Counted from the first letter of the stretch, positions 8,617 through 18,191 are shown. The stretch is DNA of 47,280 bases from Clostridiales bacterium (GCA_029338615.1 JAQYAS010000122.1:1-47280); one strand, 5' to 3'. The notes: generated by a model not told the origin, from the sequence alone. Numbers and translations: made by a program.

Positions 8617-11526
8617 TTGGGAATTATTAAGGATGTAAAGGCTTACAAAATAGTTGAGGAGAAGGAACTCCCTGAGGTGCATGGAAAAGGTTATGTGCTT
8701 GAACATATAAAGACAAAGGCAAGAGTTCTCATCATTGAGAATGATGATGTTAACAAAGTGTTCAATATAGGGTTCAGAACACCTCCATATGATGATTCAG
8801 GAATACCGCATATAATCGAGCATTCAGTGCTCTGCGGTTCAAAGAAGTATCCGGTCAAGGATCCATTTGTCGAGCTGGCAAAGGGTTCCCTGAACACTTT
8901 CCTGAATGCCATGACTTATTCAGACAAGACTGTTTATCCTATAGCAAGTTTCAACCAGAAAGATTTTGAAAACATCATGAGTGTGTATCTGGATGCAGTG
9001 TTCTATCCGGATATTTATATTCATGACGAGATCATGAAGCAGGAGGGCTGGCACTACGAGCTTGAATCTGTGGATGGAGATCTGAAGTACAACGGAGTTG
9101 TGTACAATGAGATGAAGGGCGTGTATTCAAGCCCTGAGTCAGTTATGTACAGAGTGATAGAGTCATCACTTATGCCAGATACTCCATACGGCAATGATTC
9201 AGGCGGTAACCCTGTATCCATACCGACACTCACACTTGAGAAATTCAGGGATTTCCACAGGACATATTATCATCCGTCAAACAGTTATATCTATCTGTAT
9301 GGTGACTGCGATATGGCAAAGGAGCTGGAATTTATAGATGAGGAGTACCTGTCACATTATGATTACAAGGAGATAGACTCATCGATCCCTCTTCAGAAGC
9401 CATTTGACGAGATGAAGGACATCACCATGGATTACTCCATAGCTGACACTGATCCTGAGGAGAACAATTCCATACTCACATACAGCAAGATAACTGGACT
9501 CAGCACTGAGAAGAAGAAAGTCACAGCGCTTGGTATACTTGAGTATGTGCTCATGGATGCACCTGGTGCGGTTTTAAAGAAAGCGCTGACTGATGCAGGA
9601 ATAGGCGAGGAGGTATACAGCTCATTTGACAATGGCTGTCAGCAGACCACATTTTCCATTATAGCAAGAGGTGCAGATAAGAACGACAAGGACAGATTTA
9701 TAAAGGTTATAGATGACACTTTTGAAGAGCTCAGCCACGGTATAGATAAGGCAACGGTTGAAGCGGCTATCAACAAGTTTGAGTTCAAGCATAAGGAGGC
9801 CAACTTTGGAAGGTTCCCTAAGGGACTCATGTACGGACTGGATGCGTTCAACAGCTGGTTGTATGATGATACCAAGGCACTCATGTTCTTCGAGATGAAT
9901 GATGTATACAAGGAACTTCGAGATGATCTTCAGAATGGATACTTTGAGCAGCTTATAAAGGAATGTTTCATTGATAATACATTTGGCCTGTATCTCACCA
10001 TGAATCCGAAGAAGGGACTTGATCAGGAGAACGAGAAGAAGATCACTGATGAGCTGGCCGCATATAAGGCTACGCTCAGTCACGAGGAGCTTGAGAAGAT
10101 CGTGGAGGATACAAAGGCACTCAAGGAATATCAGGCGACTCCATCATCCGCAGAGGATCTTGCCAAGGTTCCATTGCTGGCGATAGATGACATAGATAAA
10201 GAGGCGGAAAAGCTCAAGAATGTTGAATCTGAGATTGGCGGACTATCTGTTGTAAGTCATGACATATTTACAAATGGCATAGGATACCTGAGGTTCTATT
10301 TCAACATCAACGATATAGATAATGACCTTGTACCATACCTTGCTGTACTGACATGCCTGTTCAAATATATCGACACAGAGAAACACACTTATGGACAGCT
10401 TTCAAATGAGATAGACAGCAATATAGGTGGAATAGAGTTTGATATGGTTGGATATGCCAGTGACACAGATATCAAGAAGTTCTTTTATGTGTCTATGAAG
10501 GCTCTTTATGAGAAACTTCCATATGCTGTAGAATTGATGAAGGAGATTTTGTTCTCATCTAAGATTGATGACGTAAAGAGACTGAAGGAGCTTCTGATTG
10601 AGGAGAAGTCCAGCATGAAGAATGGTATGGCTGCATCAGGTCATGTGACTGCGTACACGAGAGCAATGTCATATATAGATGAGGGTGCAAGATTCACAGA
10701 TGAGACCTGTGGAATCGCTTATTATGAATTCTTGTGTGACATAGTTGATCACTTTGACGAGAAGTATGATGACTTCATTGAGAAGCTTCAGTATGCCCTT
10801 GCAGAGGTCCTCAGAAAGGGTGCGCTTACGGTTTCGTATACAGGAAATGAGGATGTGACAGATCTGCTTGAGGAATCATTTGCTGACTTCGGAAAGGAAC
10901 TTTCCACAAGAACTGCACACAAGGACGTGAAGCCATTTGAGAAAGAGCTTAAGAATGAAGGATTCAAGACTGCCAGCCAGGTTCAGTACGTTGCCATAGC
11001 GGGTAATTTTGAGGATGCAGGATACAAATATGACAGTTCACTGAGTGTTCTTAAGATAATATTCTCATACGGTTATCTGTGGGAGAATGTCCGTGTGAAG
11101 GGCGGGGCATATGGTGCCATGTGTTCATTCCTCAGAAATGGAACCTGTTATATGAGTTCATACAGAGATCCAAACCTCATGGAGACATATGACATATTCA
11201 AGAATGCATATAAGTTCGTGGAGAACTTTGAGTGCTCAGACAGGGATATGACTAAGTATATCATTGGCACCATGGCTCAGATAGATGCGCCGACGACTCC
11301 TGTTGCGGAGGGCATAAGCCACATGGCGAGATACTTTATGGAAGTTACAGATGAGCAGATTCAAAGAGAGCGAGATAAGATTCTCTCCACAGACATAGAT
11401 GCAATAAGAGCTCTTGCTCCACTTGTCAAGTCGGTTACTGATTCAGGAATCATCTGTGCTATCGGCGGTGAGAGCAAGATAGAGGAGAATAAGGATAGCT
11501 TCAAGGATGTACTCGCGATTTTCTAG
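8617..11526 (+). CDS. M16C family zinc metallopeptidase (presequence protease-like)
   Basis: 969 residues, the length of the single-chain M16C/PreP group, which holds four similar domains in a clam shell. The inverted zinc motif HIIEH is at residues 65-69, and the distal Glu is expected in NEMKGVYSSPE around residue 165. Relatives degrade small unfolded peptides; no signal peptide is present, so it is probably cytoplasmic. The start is TTG: AAGGAG at 8603-8608 is correctly spaced for it and no in-frame ATG is near. An out-of-frame ATG at 8612 opens an 8-codon ORF over the same start. It lies between cdd and era, and era follows after 100 bp. Confidence 0.9.
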   Translation: MGIIKDVKAYKIVEEKELPEVHGKGYVLEHIKTKARVLIIENDDVNKVFNIGFRTPPYDDSGIPHIIEHSVLCGSKKYPVKDPFVELAKGSLNTFLNAMTYSDKTVYPIASFNQKDFENIMSVYLDAVFYPDIYIHDEIMKQEGWHYELESVDGDLKYNGVVYNEMKGVYSSPESVMYRVIESSLMPDTPYGNDSGGNPVSIPTLTLEKFRDFHRTYYHPSNSYIYLYGDCDMAKELEFIDEEYLSHYDYKEIDSSIPLQKPFDEMKDITMDYSIADTDPEENNSILTYSKITGLSTEKKKVTALGILEYVLMDAPGAVLKKALTDAGIGEEVYSSFDNGCQQTTFSIIARGADKNDKDRFIKVIDDTFEELSHGIDKATVEAAINKFEFKHKEANFGRFPKGLMYGLDAFNSWLYDDTKALMFFEMNDVYKELRDDLQNGYFEQLIKECFIDNTFGLYLTMNPKKGLDQENEKKITDELAAYKATLSHEELEKIVEDTKALKEYQATPSSAEDLAKVPLLAIDDIDKEAEKLKNVESEIGGLSVVSHDIFTNGIGYLRFYFNINDIDNDLVPYLAVLTCLFKYIDTEKHTYGQLSNEIDSNIGGIEFDMVGYASDTDIKKFFYVSMKALYEKLPYAVELMKEILFSSKIDDVKRLKELLIEEKSSMKNGMAASGHVTAYTRAMSYIDEGARFTDETCGIAYYEFLCDIVDHFDEKYDDFIEKLQYALAEVLRKGALTVSYTGNEDVTDLLEESFADFGKELSTRTAHKDVKPFEKELKNEGFKTASQVQYVAIAGNFEDAGYKYDSSLSVLKIIFSYGYLWENVRVKGGAYGAMCSFLRNGTCYMSSYRDPNLMETYDIFKNAYKFVENFECSDRDMTKYIIGTMAQIDAPTTPVAEGISHMARYFMEVTDEQIQRERDKILSTDIDAIRALAPLVKSVTDSGIICAIGGESKIEENKDSFKDVLAIF

Positions 11527-11626
11527 ACATAGCTGCAGATCATCGCGCTTATTGAGATGGCGGGCGATATAATAAAGCAGGATGCGTGAGCAAAAATAGC
11601 TAGTGCACGCAGGATGAAGGAGATAT

Positions 11627-12526
11627 ATGAATAAAGAATACAAATCAGGCTTCGTGTCCATCATAGGCAGGCCAAATGTTGGAAAGTCAACGCTCATGAA
11701 CAGACTGATAGGACAGAAGATAGCCATAACGAGCAATAAGGCGCAGACCACAAGAAACAGGATCCAGACCGTGTATACAAGTGATAAAGGCCAGATAATA
11801 TTTCTGGATACACCGGGAATCAACAGAGCAAAGAACAAGCTTGGAGAGTACATGCTCAAGGTTGCTGAGAGTACACTTGATGAGGTGGATGTGGTTCTGT
11901 GGATAGTTGAGGCCACAACATTTATCGGCGCGGGAGAGCGTTACATCATAGAGCAGCTCCAGCATGTGAAGACTCCAATCATTGTGGTTGTGAACAAGAT
12001 AGACAACGTGGAGGAGAACATGGTATTTGAGGCGATAAATACCTACAAGGATGCGTGTGATTTTGCAGAGATAGTGCCAGTGTCGGCACTCAGGGGCAAG
12101 AACACAGATGAGCTCATAGATACCATTATGAAGTATCTTCCGTATGGACCTCAGTATTATGATGAGGACACGATCACTGATCAGCCGGAGCGACAGATCG
12201 TTGCTGAGCTCATCAGGGAGCAGGCGCTTCGGCAGCTTGACAAGGAAGTTCCACATGGAATTGCGGTGGTAATTGACTCCATGAAGGAGAGACCTGAAGG
12301 TGGTCTGATTGATATTGATGCCACCATCATATGTGAGAGGGATTCCCACAAAGGAATCATTATAGGAAAGCAGGGGGCAATGCTGAAGAAGATAGGTACC
12401 CATGCTAGGTATGGAATAGAGAGACTTCTTGACACCAAGGTCAACCTTAAGCTGTGGGTCAAGGTCAAGAAGGACTGGAGAGATACGGATACACTGCTTA
12501 AGAACTTTGGATTCAGGGACGAGTAG
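11627..12526 (+). CDS. era: GTPase Era
   Basis: 299 residues. Essential GTPase that binds the 3' end of 16S rRNA during 30S subunit maturation. G1 GRPNVGKST near residues 14-22, G3 DTPGI, G4 NKID, and a C-terminal KH RNA-binding domain with IIIGKQGAMLKKIG followed by VNLKLWVKVKKDWRD. AAGGAG is well spaced from the ATG. recO starts 30 bp downstream, the classic era-recO pairing of Firmicutes. Confidence 0.98.
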   Translation: MNKEYKSGFVSIIGRPNVGKSTLMNRLIGQKIAITSNKAQTTRNRIQTVYTSDKGQIIFLDTPGINRAKNKLGEYMLKVAESTLDEVDVVLWIVEATTFIGAGERYIIEQLQHVKTPIIVVVNKIDNVEENMVFEAINTYKDACDFAEIVPVSALRGKNTDELIDTIMKYLPYGPQYYDEDTITDQPERQIVAELIREQALRQLDKEVPHGIAVVIDSMKERPEGGLIDIDATIICERDSHKGIIIGKQGAMLKKIGTHARYGIERLLDTKVNLKLWVKVKKDWRDTDTLLKNFGFRDE

Positions 12527-12556
12527 GATTTTGGTTACGGAGGTGGACATACAATC

Positions 12557-13300
12557 ATGAGAGAAGAAGTTACACTGCATGGAATTGTACTGTCCAGCAG
12601 CCTCCAGAGTGAATACGACAGGCGGATGGTGGTTCTTACAAAGGAACGTGGCAGGATTACAGTATTTGCAACCGGCGTGAGACGGGGGACTAATCCTCTT
12701 CAGTCTAAGACTCAGATGTTTGTCATGGGGAGTTTTACTCTGATTCCCGGACGTGATTCATATCGGCTTGTGAACATAGATGTAGACGAATATTTTCATC
12801 AGCTCACTTTAGATATAGACGCATACTGCTATGCATCTTACTTCTGTGAGGTCATGGGATTCATGACCCATGAGGGGGACAGGGCAGCAGATTACCTCAA
12901 TCTTCTGTATGTGAGTCTTAAGGCTCTTGAGAAGGGGCAGATGTCTGCAAAGCTCATCAGATGTGTGTATGAGATAAAACTTATGGATGTGTTTGGACAG
13001 GGAATACAGAGTTTCCATTGCCCTGTATGTGGCAAGGCAGAAGTGTCAAATGTATTTGATGCCGCATCCGGCGGTCTGCTCTGTGATGGCTGCAGAGTCC
13101 GGGCAAAACATCCGCTTCATCTATCAGATGATGCGGTATACACGATACAGTACATAAATGGTGCACTACTTGGCAAGATGTATAACTTTAATGTGTCAGA
13201 TTCTGTACTGGCGGAGATACAGCTTGTGTCAAAGCAGTTCATGGATATGTATGTGGACAGGAAGTTCAAGTCGGTGGAGATCATAGATTCGCTGCCGTGA
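12557..13300 (+). CDS. recO: DNA repair protein RecO
   Basis: 247 residues. Loads RecA onto SSB-coated single-stranded DNA with RecR and anneals strands in RecF-pathway repair. The N-terminal OB fold contains GIVLSSSLQSEYDRRMVVLT and RITVFATGVRR. The helical C-terminal half carries a zinc-finger pair, CPVCGK and CDGCR (residues ~154-180), found in many Gram-positive RecO proteins. It ends at a strong terminator shared with the opposing MocR-type gene. Confidence 0.95.
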   Translation: MREEVTLHGIVLSSSLQSEYDRRMVVLTKERGRITVFATGVRRGTNPLQSKTQMFVMGSFTLIPGRDSYRLVNIDVDEYFHQLTLDIDAYCYASYFCEVMGFMTHEGDRAADYLNLLYVSLKALEKGQMSAKLIRCVYEIKLMDVFGQGIQSFHCPVCGKAEVSNVFDAASGGLLCDGCRVRAKHPLHLSDDAVYTIQYINGALLGKMYNFNVSDSVLAEIQLVSKQFMDMYVDRKFKSVEIIDSLP

Positions 13301-13316
13301 TATAATGTAATTATAG

Positions 13317-13366
13317 GAAAAGAAGAGAATCATATTACAACAAGTAAGATTCTCTTCTTTTTTGTT
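13317..13366 (+). terminator. recO terminator, likely bidirectional
   Basis: AAAAGAAGAGAATC pairs with GATTCTCTTCTTTT across a 17-nt loop, followed by TTTTTTG. The A-rich left arm could also end minus-strand transcripts of the MocR-type gene. Confidence 0.88.
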
Positions 13367-13391
13367 AATAGCAGGCTTGAAGATATCAATA

Positions 13392-14798
13392 TTAAAGAGC
13401 GTGTATTATTTTGGAAAATGTATCCATCGCACCGGGAAGCTTTTCGTATGGTATGGCACTGAAGCCGAACAATAGCTGGTTTTCAGGACAGAGATTTTTC
13501 CTTATCCAGAATGGTTCTGTGGAGAATATTCGTATTCCTTTTTGTTCAAAGGCTGATATAAGTTCTGTCTGGGTAAGCTTTGAATTCTTAACCTCTGCCA
13601 CAAAATGGAGGCCGGCTCCGGCACCATACATGATCACATCATCTTCCAGATTCTGTTTAACATAATTCAATATATAATCATGTTTTTTCTTATAATGATT
13701 TTTCATGGCGCCTATATGGCGCTGATAATTTCCACTCTGTATAAATTCAATAAGTGCAAGCTGCAGAACCGTTGGAACTGTGCAGTTGGTGTGTGAGTAT
13801 CTGGAGTCATATGCCCTCATCAGATCTGTGGGGAGCACCATATATGATATCCTGAGATCCGGCGACATGGATTTGGAAAAAGTTCCGAGATATATAGTAT
13901 GGTCACTGTTATCTATGGACTGCAGGGATGGGATCGGTCTGCTCTGGTATCTGAGTTCGCTGTCGTAATCGTCCTCGATGATATAACTTCCCGATTGAGC
14001 CGCCCATTCTATGAGTTCCAGTCTCTTGCTGATAGGGAGTATGCTGCCCATAGGGAACTGGTGGGATGGAGTCACATATAACAGCGTGTCTCTGAGCCTC
14101 TGTATATGTTCTATGGACACACCGTCATTCTCAAGAGGGATGGGGATGATCCTGAACGGACTCTGGCTGACGATCTCCCAGGTTCCATTGTAACCAGGGT
14201 CCTCCATGGCAAAAGAATAGTCGGACGGGCTGAATATATGGGTGATTATATATATGGATCTTTGATGACCGCTTGTGAGAATAATCTGCTCAGGTGTGCA
14301 GTTTACACCCCTTGACATGTACAGATATTCTGTGATAAGTCTGCGCAGGGTATAGCTTCCCTGTGACATCTGGTAAGATGCGGTGTCAGCCATGGATATC
14401 ATATCCCATGCGTTCATGAGACATTTGCGCCATGCTCTGGAATGATAGCAGTTGTAGTCCAGATTGCCATAGCTGAAAGTGTATTCAAATGTCTGCCCGG
14501 GTTGCCTGGAAGAATGCTGTATATTATGGTTTTGTCCTATCTTTTTGTCAGAGGTAAATGAAGTGATATTCTCAACGTAGTAGCCGGAGCCTGTCACGGA
14601 GTGTATGTAGCCCTCAAGCTCAAGCTGGTTGTAAGCGGATACCACAGTGTTGCGGCTGAGTTTGTGTTCGGCGGCAAGCTGTCTCGTGGCCGGAAGCTTT
14701 TCTCCCGCAGCATAGTGCTCGTTAAGTATCTCGGATTTCATCTGTTCATATAATTGTTCGTATAGAGACTTGCTGGAGGTCTTATCTATTGATATCAT
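13392..14798 (-). CDS. MocR/PdxR-type regulator (GntR HTH fused to class I aminotransferase fold)
   Basis: 468 residues. Residues 1-75 form a winged HTH of the GntR type (LYEQLYEQMKSEILN, LPATRQLAAEHKLSRNTV, LELEGYIHSVTGSGYYV). The rest is a fold-type I aminotransferase domain acting as effector sensor, with IIEDDYDSELRY and the PLP lysine K309 in GTFSKSMSPDLR. Family members sense PLP or a PLP-amino-acid adduct and usually control a neighbouring PLP or amino-acid gene. Here it is divergent from glyS and the EctB-type transaminase, so the latter is a plausible target (inference). A usual regulon would also include vitamin B6 synthesis genes, but none are in the window. Confidence 0.92.
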   Translation of the reverse strand: MISIDKTSSKSLYEQLYEQMKSEILNEHYAAGEKLPATRQLAAEHKLSRNTVVSAYNQLELEGYIHSVTGSGYYVENITSFTSDKKIGQNHNIQHSSRQPGQTFEYTFSYGNLDYNCYHSRAWRKCLMNAWDMISMADTASYQMSQGSYTLRRLITEYLYMSRGVNCTPEQIILTSGHQRSIYIITHIFSPSDYSFAMEDPGYNGTWEIVSQSPFRIIPIPLENDGVSIEHIQRLRDTLLYVTPSHQFPMGSILPISKRLELIEWAAQSGSYIIEDDYDSELRYQSRPIPSLQSIDNSDHTIYLGTFSKSMSPDLRISYMVLPTDLMRAYDSRYSHTNCTVPTVLQLALIEFIQSGNYQRHIGAMKNHYKKKHDYILNYVKQNLEDDVIMYGAGAGLHFVAEVKNSKLTQTELISAFEQKGIRIFSTEPFWIRKNLCPENQLLFGFSAIPYEKLPGAMDTFSKIIHAL

Positions 14799-15132
14799 TC
14801 AGTTGTTCCTTTCCGGCATATTATTGATATAAAAATGCAGTATATCAATGTGGATTTGTATATGCCTTGATTTATTGGTTTGTTTAAAATTGGTACTATA
14901 AAAATACTTGAAATTGGAACTTTTGAAAGAACCAATCTGATGCTATTATACAAGAGTCATAACGAGTAAGCAACATAAAGAAGTCATCGGGTAATGTCTG
15001 GCGGCACTAATTATAGTGGCTTTGTATAAATAATATTACAAAATATGCCGTGAACCTTGCAAAAATATTTGAATGAGTATAAAATAAGGCGGATAGAGCG
15101 AAGAAAATTCGAATATGATTTGGAGGATTACG
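14799..15132 (+). promoter_or_regulatory. Divergent control region between the MocR-type gene and glyS
   Basis: This 334-bp gap holds no gene. Near the regulator there is an 8-bp inverted repeat ATTGATAT-N11-ATATCAAT (14823-14849). A third copy of ATTGATAT overlaps the start codon (14788-14795). Further right are direct repeats ATTGGTACT (14889-14897) and ATTGGAACT (14913-14921), 24 bp apart, and an inverted ACCAAT at 14931. MocR regulators are known to bind direct repeats. Possible plus-strand promoters are TTGGTT-16-TATAAA and TTGAAA-17-TTATAC. No T-box consensus (GGGTGGNACCGCG type) was found before glyS. Confidence 0.4.
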
Positions 15133-16530
15133 ATGGAAAAGACATTAGACAAGATCGTTGCATTGGCAAAGAGCAGAGGATTTGTTTATCCAGGTTCAGA
15201 AATTTACGGTGGTCTCGCAAATACATGGGACTATGGTAATCTCGGTGTTGAACTCAAGAACAACGTAAAGAGAGCATGGTGGAAGAAATTCATCCAAGAG
15301 AACCCTTACAATGTAGGAGTTGACTGTGCTATCCTTATGAACCCACAGACATGGGTTGCTTCAGGCCACCTTGGAGGATTTGCTGATCCTCTTATGGATT
15401 GCAAAGAGTGTCATGAGAGATTCCGTGCAGATAAACTTATAGAGGACTTTATGGCTGAGAATGGAGTTGTTCCAGAGGGTGCAGTAGACGGATGGAGCAA
15501 TGAGCAGATGGAAGAGTATGTTGAGAAGAATAATATCTGCTGTCCAACATGTGGTAAGCACAACTTCACAGGTATCAGACAGTTCAACCTTATGTTTAAG
15601 ACATTCCAGGGTGTAACAGAGGATGCCAAGAACACTGTCTACCTGAGACCAGAGACAGCACAGGGTATATTTGTCAACTTCAAGAATGTACAGAGAACTT
15701 CAAGAAAGAAGGTTCCATTTGGAATTGGTCAGATCGGAAAGTCATTTAGAAATGAGATAACACCTGGTAACTTCACATTCAGAACAAGAGAGTTCGAGCA
15801 GATGGAGCTTGAGTTCTTCTGCAAGCCGGGTACAGATATGGAATGGTTTGAATACTGGAGAAGCTTCTGTATCAACTGGCTCAAGGATCTCGGAATCAAG
15901 GATGATGAGATGAGAGCCCGTGACCATTCACCTGAGGAGCTTTGTTTCTACTCCAAGGGAACAACTGACATCGAGTACTTATTCCCATTTGGATGGGGAG
16001 AGCTCTGGGGAATCGCTGACAGAACAGATTACGATCTGACACAGCACCAGAACACATCAGGAGAGTCCATGGAGTACTTCGATGACGAGACAAAGGAGAA
16101 GTACATCCCATATGTAATCGAGCCATCACTTGGTGCTGACCGTGTTACACTGGCATTCCTGTGTGCTGCATACGACGAGGAGAATATCGGAACAGAGGAG
16201 AAGCCTGACATCCGTACAGTGCTTCACTTCCACCCACAGCTTGCACCAGTCAAGATCGGTGTGCTTCCACTTTCCAAGAAGCTCAACGAGGGTGCAGAGA
16301 AGATCTATGCAGAGCTTTCAAAGTATTACAACTGTGAGTTCGATGACAGAGGTAATATAGGAAAGAGATACAGAAGACAGGATGAGATAGGAACTCCTTT
16401 CTGTGTAACATACGACTTTGATTCAGTAGAGGATGGAGCTGTTACAGTACGTGACAGAGATACCATGGAGCAGGAGAGAATCAAGATCGAGGATCTGAAG
16501 GCTTACTTCGAGAAGAAGTTTGAATATTAA
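15133..16530 (+). CDS. glyS: Glycyl-tRNA synthetase (single-chain, alpha2 type)
   Basis: 465 residues. Class II synthetase charging tRNA-Gly. The N-terminus [27 protein letters not shown] is typical of the eukaryote-like dimeric enzyme. Motif 2 is in [11 protein letters not shown] with [15 protein letters not shown], and motif 3 is in [13 protein letters not shown]. The anticodon-binding domain follows, ending [12 protein letters not shown]. The longer frame from ATG 15115 is rejected because GGAGG (15121-15125) lies inside it, 7 nt before ATG 15133. It follows era-recO in the common Firmicute order, interrupted by the minus-strand MocR-type gene. The EctB-type gene starts 52 bp later and may be co-transcribed. 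Confidence 0.97.
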   Translation: MEKTLDKIVALAKSRGFVYPGSEIYGGLANTWDYGNLGVELKNNVKRAWWKKFIQENPYNVGVDCAILMNPQTWVASGHLGGFADPLMDCKECHERFRADKLIEDFMAENGVVPEGAVDGWSNEQMEEYVEKNNICCPTCGKHNFTGIRQFNLMFKTFQGVTEDAKNTVYLRPETAQGIFVNFKNVQRTSRKKVPFGIGQIGKSFRNEITPGNFTFRTREFEQMELEFFCKPGTDMEWFEYWRSFCINWLKDLGIKDDEMRARDHSPEELCFYSKGTTDIEYLFPFGWGELWGIADRTDYDLTQHQNTSGESMEYFDDETKEKYIPYVIEPSLGADRVTLAFLCAAYDEENIGTEEKPDIRTVLHFHPQLAPVKIGVLPLSKKLNEGAEKIYAELSKYYNCEFDDRGNIGKRYRRQDEIGTPFCVTYDFDSVEDGAVTVRDRDTMEQERIKIEDLKAYFEKKFEY

Positions 16531-16582
16531 TTGAAGGTGCGGCCGGTGATGCCGGAAGCGCAAATTTACAGGAGGCATTAAG

Positions 16583-17827
16583 ATGCATAGTAAAGAATTA
16601 TTTTCAGAGTACGAGGCAAATGTAAGATCATACAGCAGAAGTTTCCCAGAGATTTTCACAAAGGCTAAGGGAGCAAAGATGTATGACGAGAACGGCAAGG
16701 AGTATATAGACTTCTTCGCAGGAGCAGGCGCACTGAACTATGGTCATAACAATGATTATATAAAGGAGAAGGTTATCGATTACATCCAGAGTGATGGAAT
16801 CATGCATTCTCTTGACATGATGACAGCACCAAAGGCTGAGTTCATCGAGTTTTTCGAGAAGAAGGTTCTTGAGCCAAGAGGACTTGATTACAAGATCATG
16901 TTCGCTGGCCCTACAGGAACAAATGCAGTTGAGTCACTCTTAAAGCTTGCACGTAAGGTTAAGAAGAGAGAGATGATCTGGGCATACATGGGATGCTTCC
17001 ATGGTATGACACTCGGTTCAATATCACTTACAAGTGATGCTGCAAGCCGTGCAGGAGCAGGTGTTGGACTTGACAATGTATATCACATTCCAGCTCCATA
17101 CATGTTCCCAGAGCTTGACACTATCAAGTTCATGCAGACACTTCTTGATGATGATCATTCAGGTGTTGAGAAGCCAGCAGCAATCTTTATCGAGACAGTA
17201 CAGGCAGACGGCGGTGTAAATGTATTCTCAGTAGAGTATCTCAAGGCACTCCGTGAGTTCTGTGATAAGAACGACATCCTTATGGTTGTTGACGATGTAC
17301 AGGTTGGCTGTGCAAGAACAGGTACATTCTTCTCATTTGAGAGAGCAGGAATCAAGCCTGATATGTTCTCACTTTCAAAGTCAATCGGTGGATACCCATT
17401 CCCAATGGGACTTGCAATGTTCAAGCCGGAGTATGATCTCTGGAAGCCAGGTGAGCATTCAGGTACATTCCGTGGAATCCAGCTCTCAATGGTAGCTGCA
17501 AAGGCAGGACTTGAGTTCATGCTTGACAACAACATTGAGGCAGAGACAAGACGTAAGGGCGAGATAGTAAGAGAGTATCTTGAGAAGAATATTGATGGCG
17601 ATCCAAATGTAGTTGCAACACGAGGTATCGGACTCCTCTGGGGCGTAGAGGTTAAGGACGACGCAACAGCAGGTGCCATCACAGCAAGAGCTTTCAAGAA
17701 GGGTCTTGTAATAGAGAGAGCCGGTCGTGACAACGCTGTTATCAAGATCATGCCACCACTTATCATATCAGATGAGGATCTGATCGCAGGTCTTGATATT
17801 CTTAAGGAAGCTATTGACGGTGAGTAA
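16583..17827 (+). CDS. ectB: EctB-type diaminobutyrate-2-oxoglutarate aminotransferase
   Basis: 414 residues, class III aminotransferase. It would make L-2,4-diaminobutyrate from aspartate semialdehyde and glutamate, or the reverse. EctB hallmarks are SFPEIFTKAKGA, DFFAGAGALNYGHNN, FAGPTGTNAVES, FIETVQADGGVN, the PLP Asp in VVDDVQVGCARTGTFFSFE, Schiff-base lysine K266 in SLSKSIGGYPFPMG, and GEHSGTFRG. EctA, EctC and EctD are absent around it, so ectoine synthesis is not supported here. A different use of diaminobutyrate, or a related transaminase activity, is possible. AGGAGG precedes the ATG. Codon use is like glyS and ppdK. A terminator follows 100 bp downstream. Confidence 0.85.
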   Translation: MHSKELFSEYEANVRSYSRSFPEIFTKAKGAKMYDENGKEYIDFFAGAGALNYGHNNDYIKEKVIDYIQSDGIMHSLDMMTAPKAEFIEFFEKKVLEPRGLDYKIMFAGPTGTNAVESLLKLARKVKKREMIWAYMGCFHGMTLGSISLTSDAASRAGAGVGLDNVYHIPAPYMFPELDTIKFMQTLLDDDHSGVEKPAAIFIETVQADGGVNVFSVEYLKALREFCDKNDILMVVDDVQVGCARTGTFFSFERAGIKPDMFSLSKSIGGYPFPMGLAMFKPEYDLWKPGEHSGTFRGIQLSMVAAKAGLEFMLDNNIEAETRRKGEIVREYLEKNIDGDPNVVATRGIGLLWGVEVKDDATAGAITARAFKKGLVIERAGRDNAVIKIMPPLIISDEDLIAGLDILKEAIDGE

Positions 17828-17926
17828 TTTGTAATTTGATGAGCATTGCACCGGTCGCGCTTGTTCGAGACCGGTATAATGAGAATATCCACATGAAGCC
17901 GGCAGGCGACATGATATAAAGTTAAG

Positions 17927-17964
17927 CAGAGGCTGCGGAGATTTCCGAAACCTCTGTTTTTTTG
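17927..17964 (+). terminator. Terminator after the EctB-type gene
   Basis: CAGAGG pairs with CCTCTG, with an inner CGGA/TCCG pairing, followed by TTTTTTTG. Confidence 0.85.
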
Positions 17965-17987
17965 TGGGATGAATAGGGCTGCGTGGA

Positions 17988-18147
17988 GGTAAGTGAAAAC
18001 TGTAGGTTGTGATGACAAGTGAAGCTTGCTACCCAGTGCGAGGAAATGGTAAGCGAAGTTTGCTGTCAGTGCGGAGTAATGGAAAGTGAAGATTGCTAGC
18101 AAGTGCGGGGAAATGGCAAGTGGGCTGTTTGCCAGATGTGGGAATTG
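17988..18147 (+). repeat. Imperfect 33-34 bp tandem repeat array (about 5 units)
   Basis: Units begin at about 17988 (degenerate), 18014, 18048, 18081 and 18115. Each starts with GGNAAGTGAAG or similar, followed by TTGCT, and most end AGTGCGGGGAAAT. Units are 33-34 bp and differ at a handful of positions, so the array is old or under loose constraint. No convincing ORF was seen; the long minus-strand frame across it is a shadow of the upstream gene. The last unit merges with a terminator-like hairpin. Confidence 0.75.
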
Positions 18148-18191
18148 TATCTTTTGCGTTACAAATGTGGTTGTTAGATACAATTTTTTCA
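18143..18191 (+). terminator. Terminator-like hairpin at the end of the repeat array
   Basis: AATTGTATC (18143-18151) pairs perfectly with GATACAATT (18177-18185), followed by TTTTC. The loop is about 25 nt. It would end any RNA made through the repeats. From here to 18470 nothing coding is visible; a hairpin CAGCTG-CCAAC-CAGCTG lies at 18345-18361. Confidence 0.5.

Noticed and set aside
11687-12580. 297-codon minus-strand open frame
   Set aside because: Antisense shadow of era; era has all G motifs and a KH domain.
14940-15132. T-box riboswitch before glyS
   Set aside because: GGCGGCACT near 15000 looked suggestive, but the conserved T-box sequence, specifier hairpin and terminator are not present.
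16583-17827. Ectoine biosynthesis operon
   Set aside because: Only the EctB-type transaminase is present; neighbours are glyS and ppdK, with no EctA, EctC or EctD.
17988-18147. CRISPR array
   Set aside because: The repeats are contiguous and imperfect with no unique spacers, and no cas genes are nearby.
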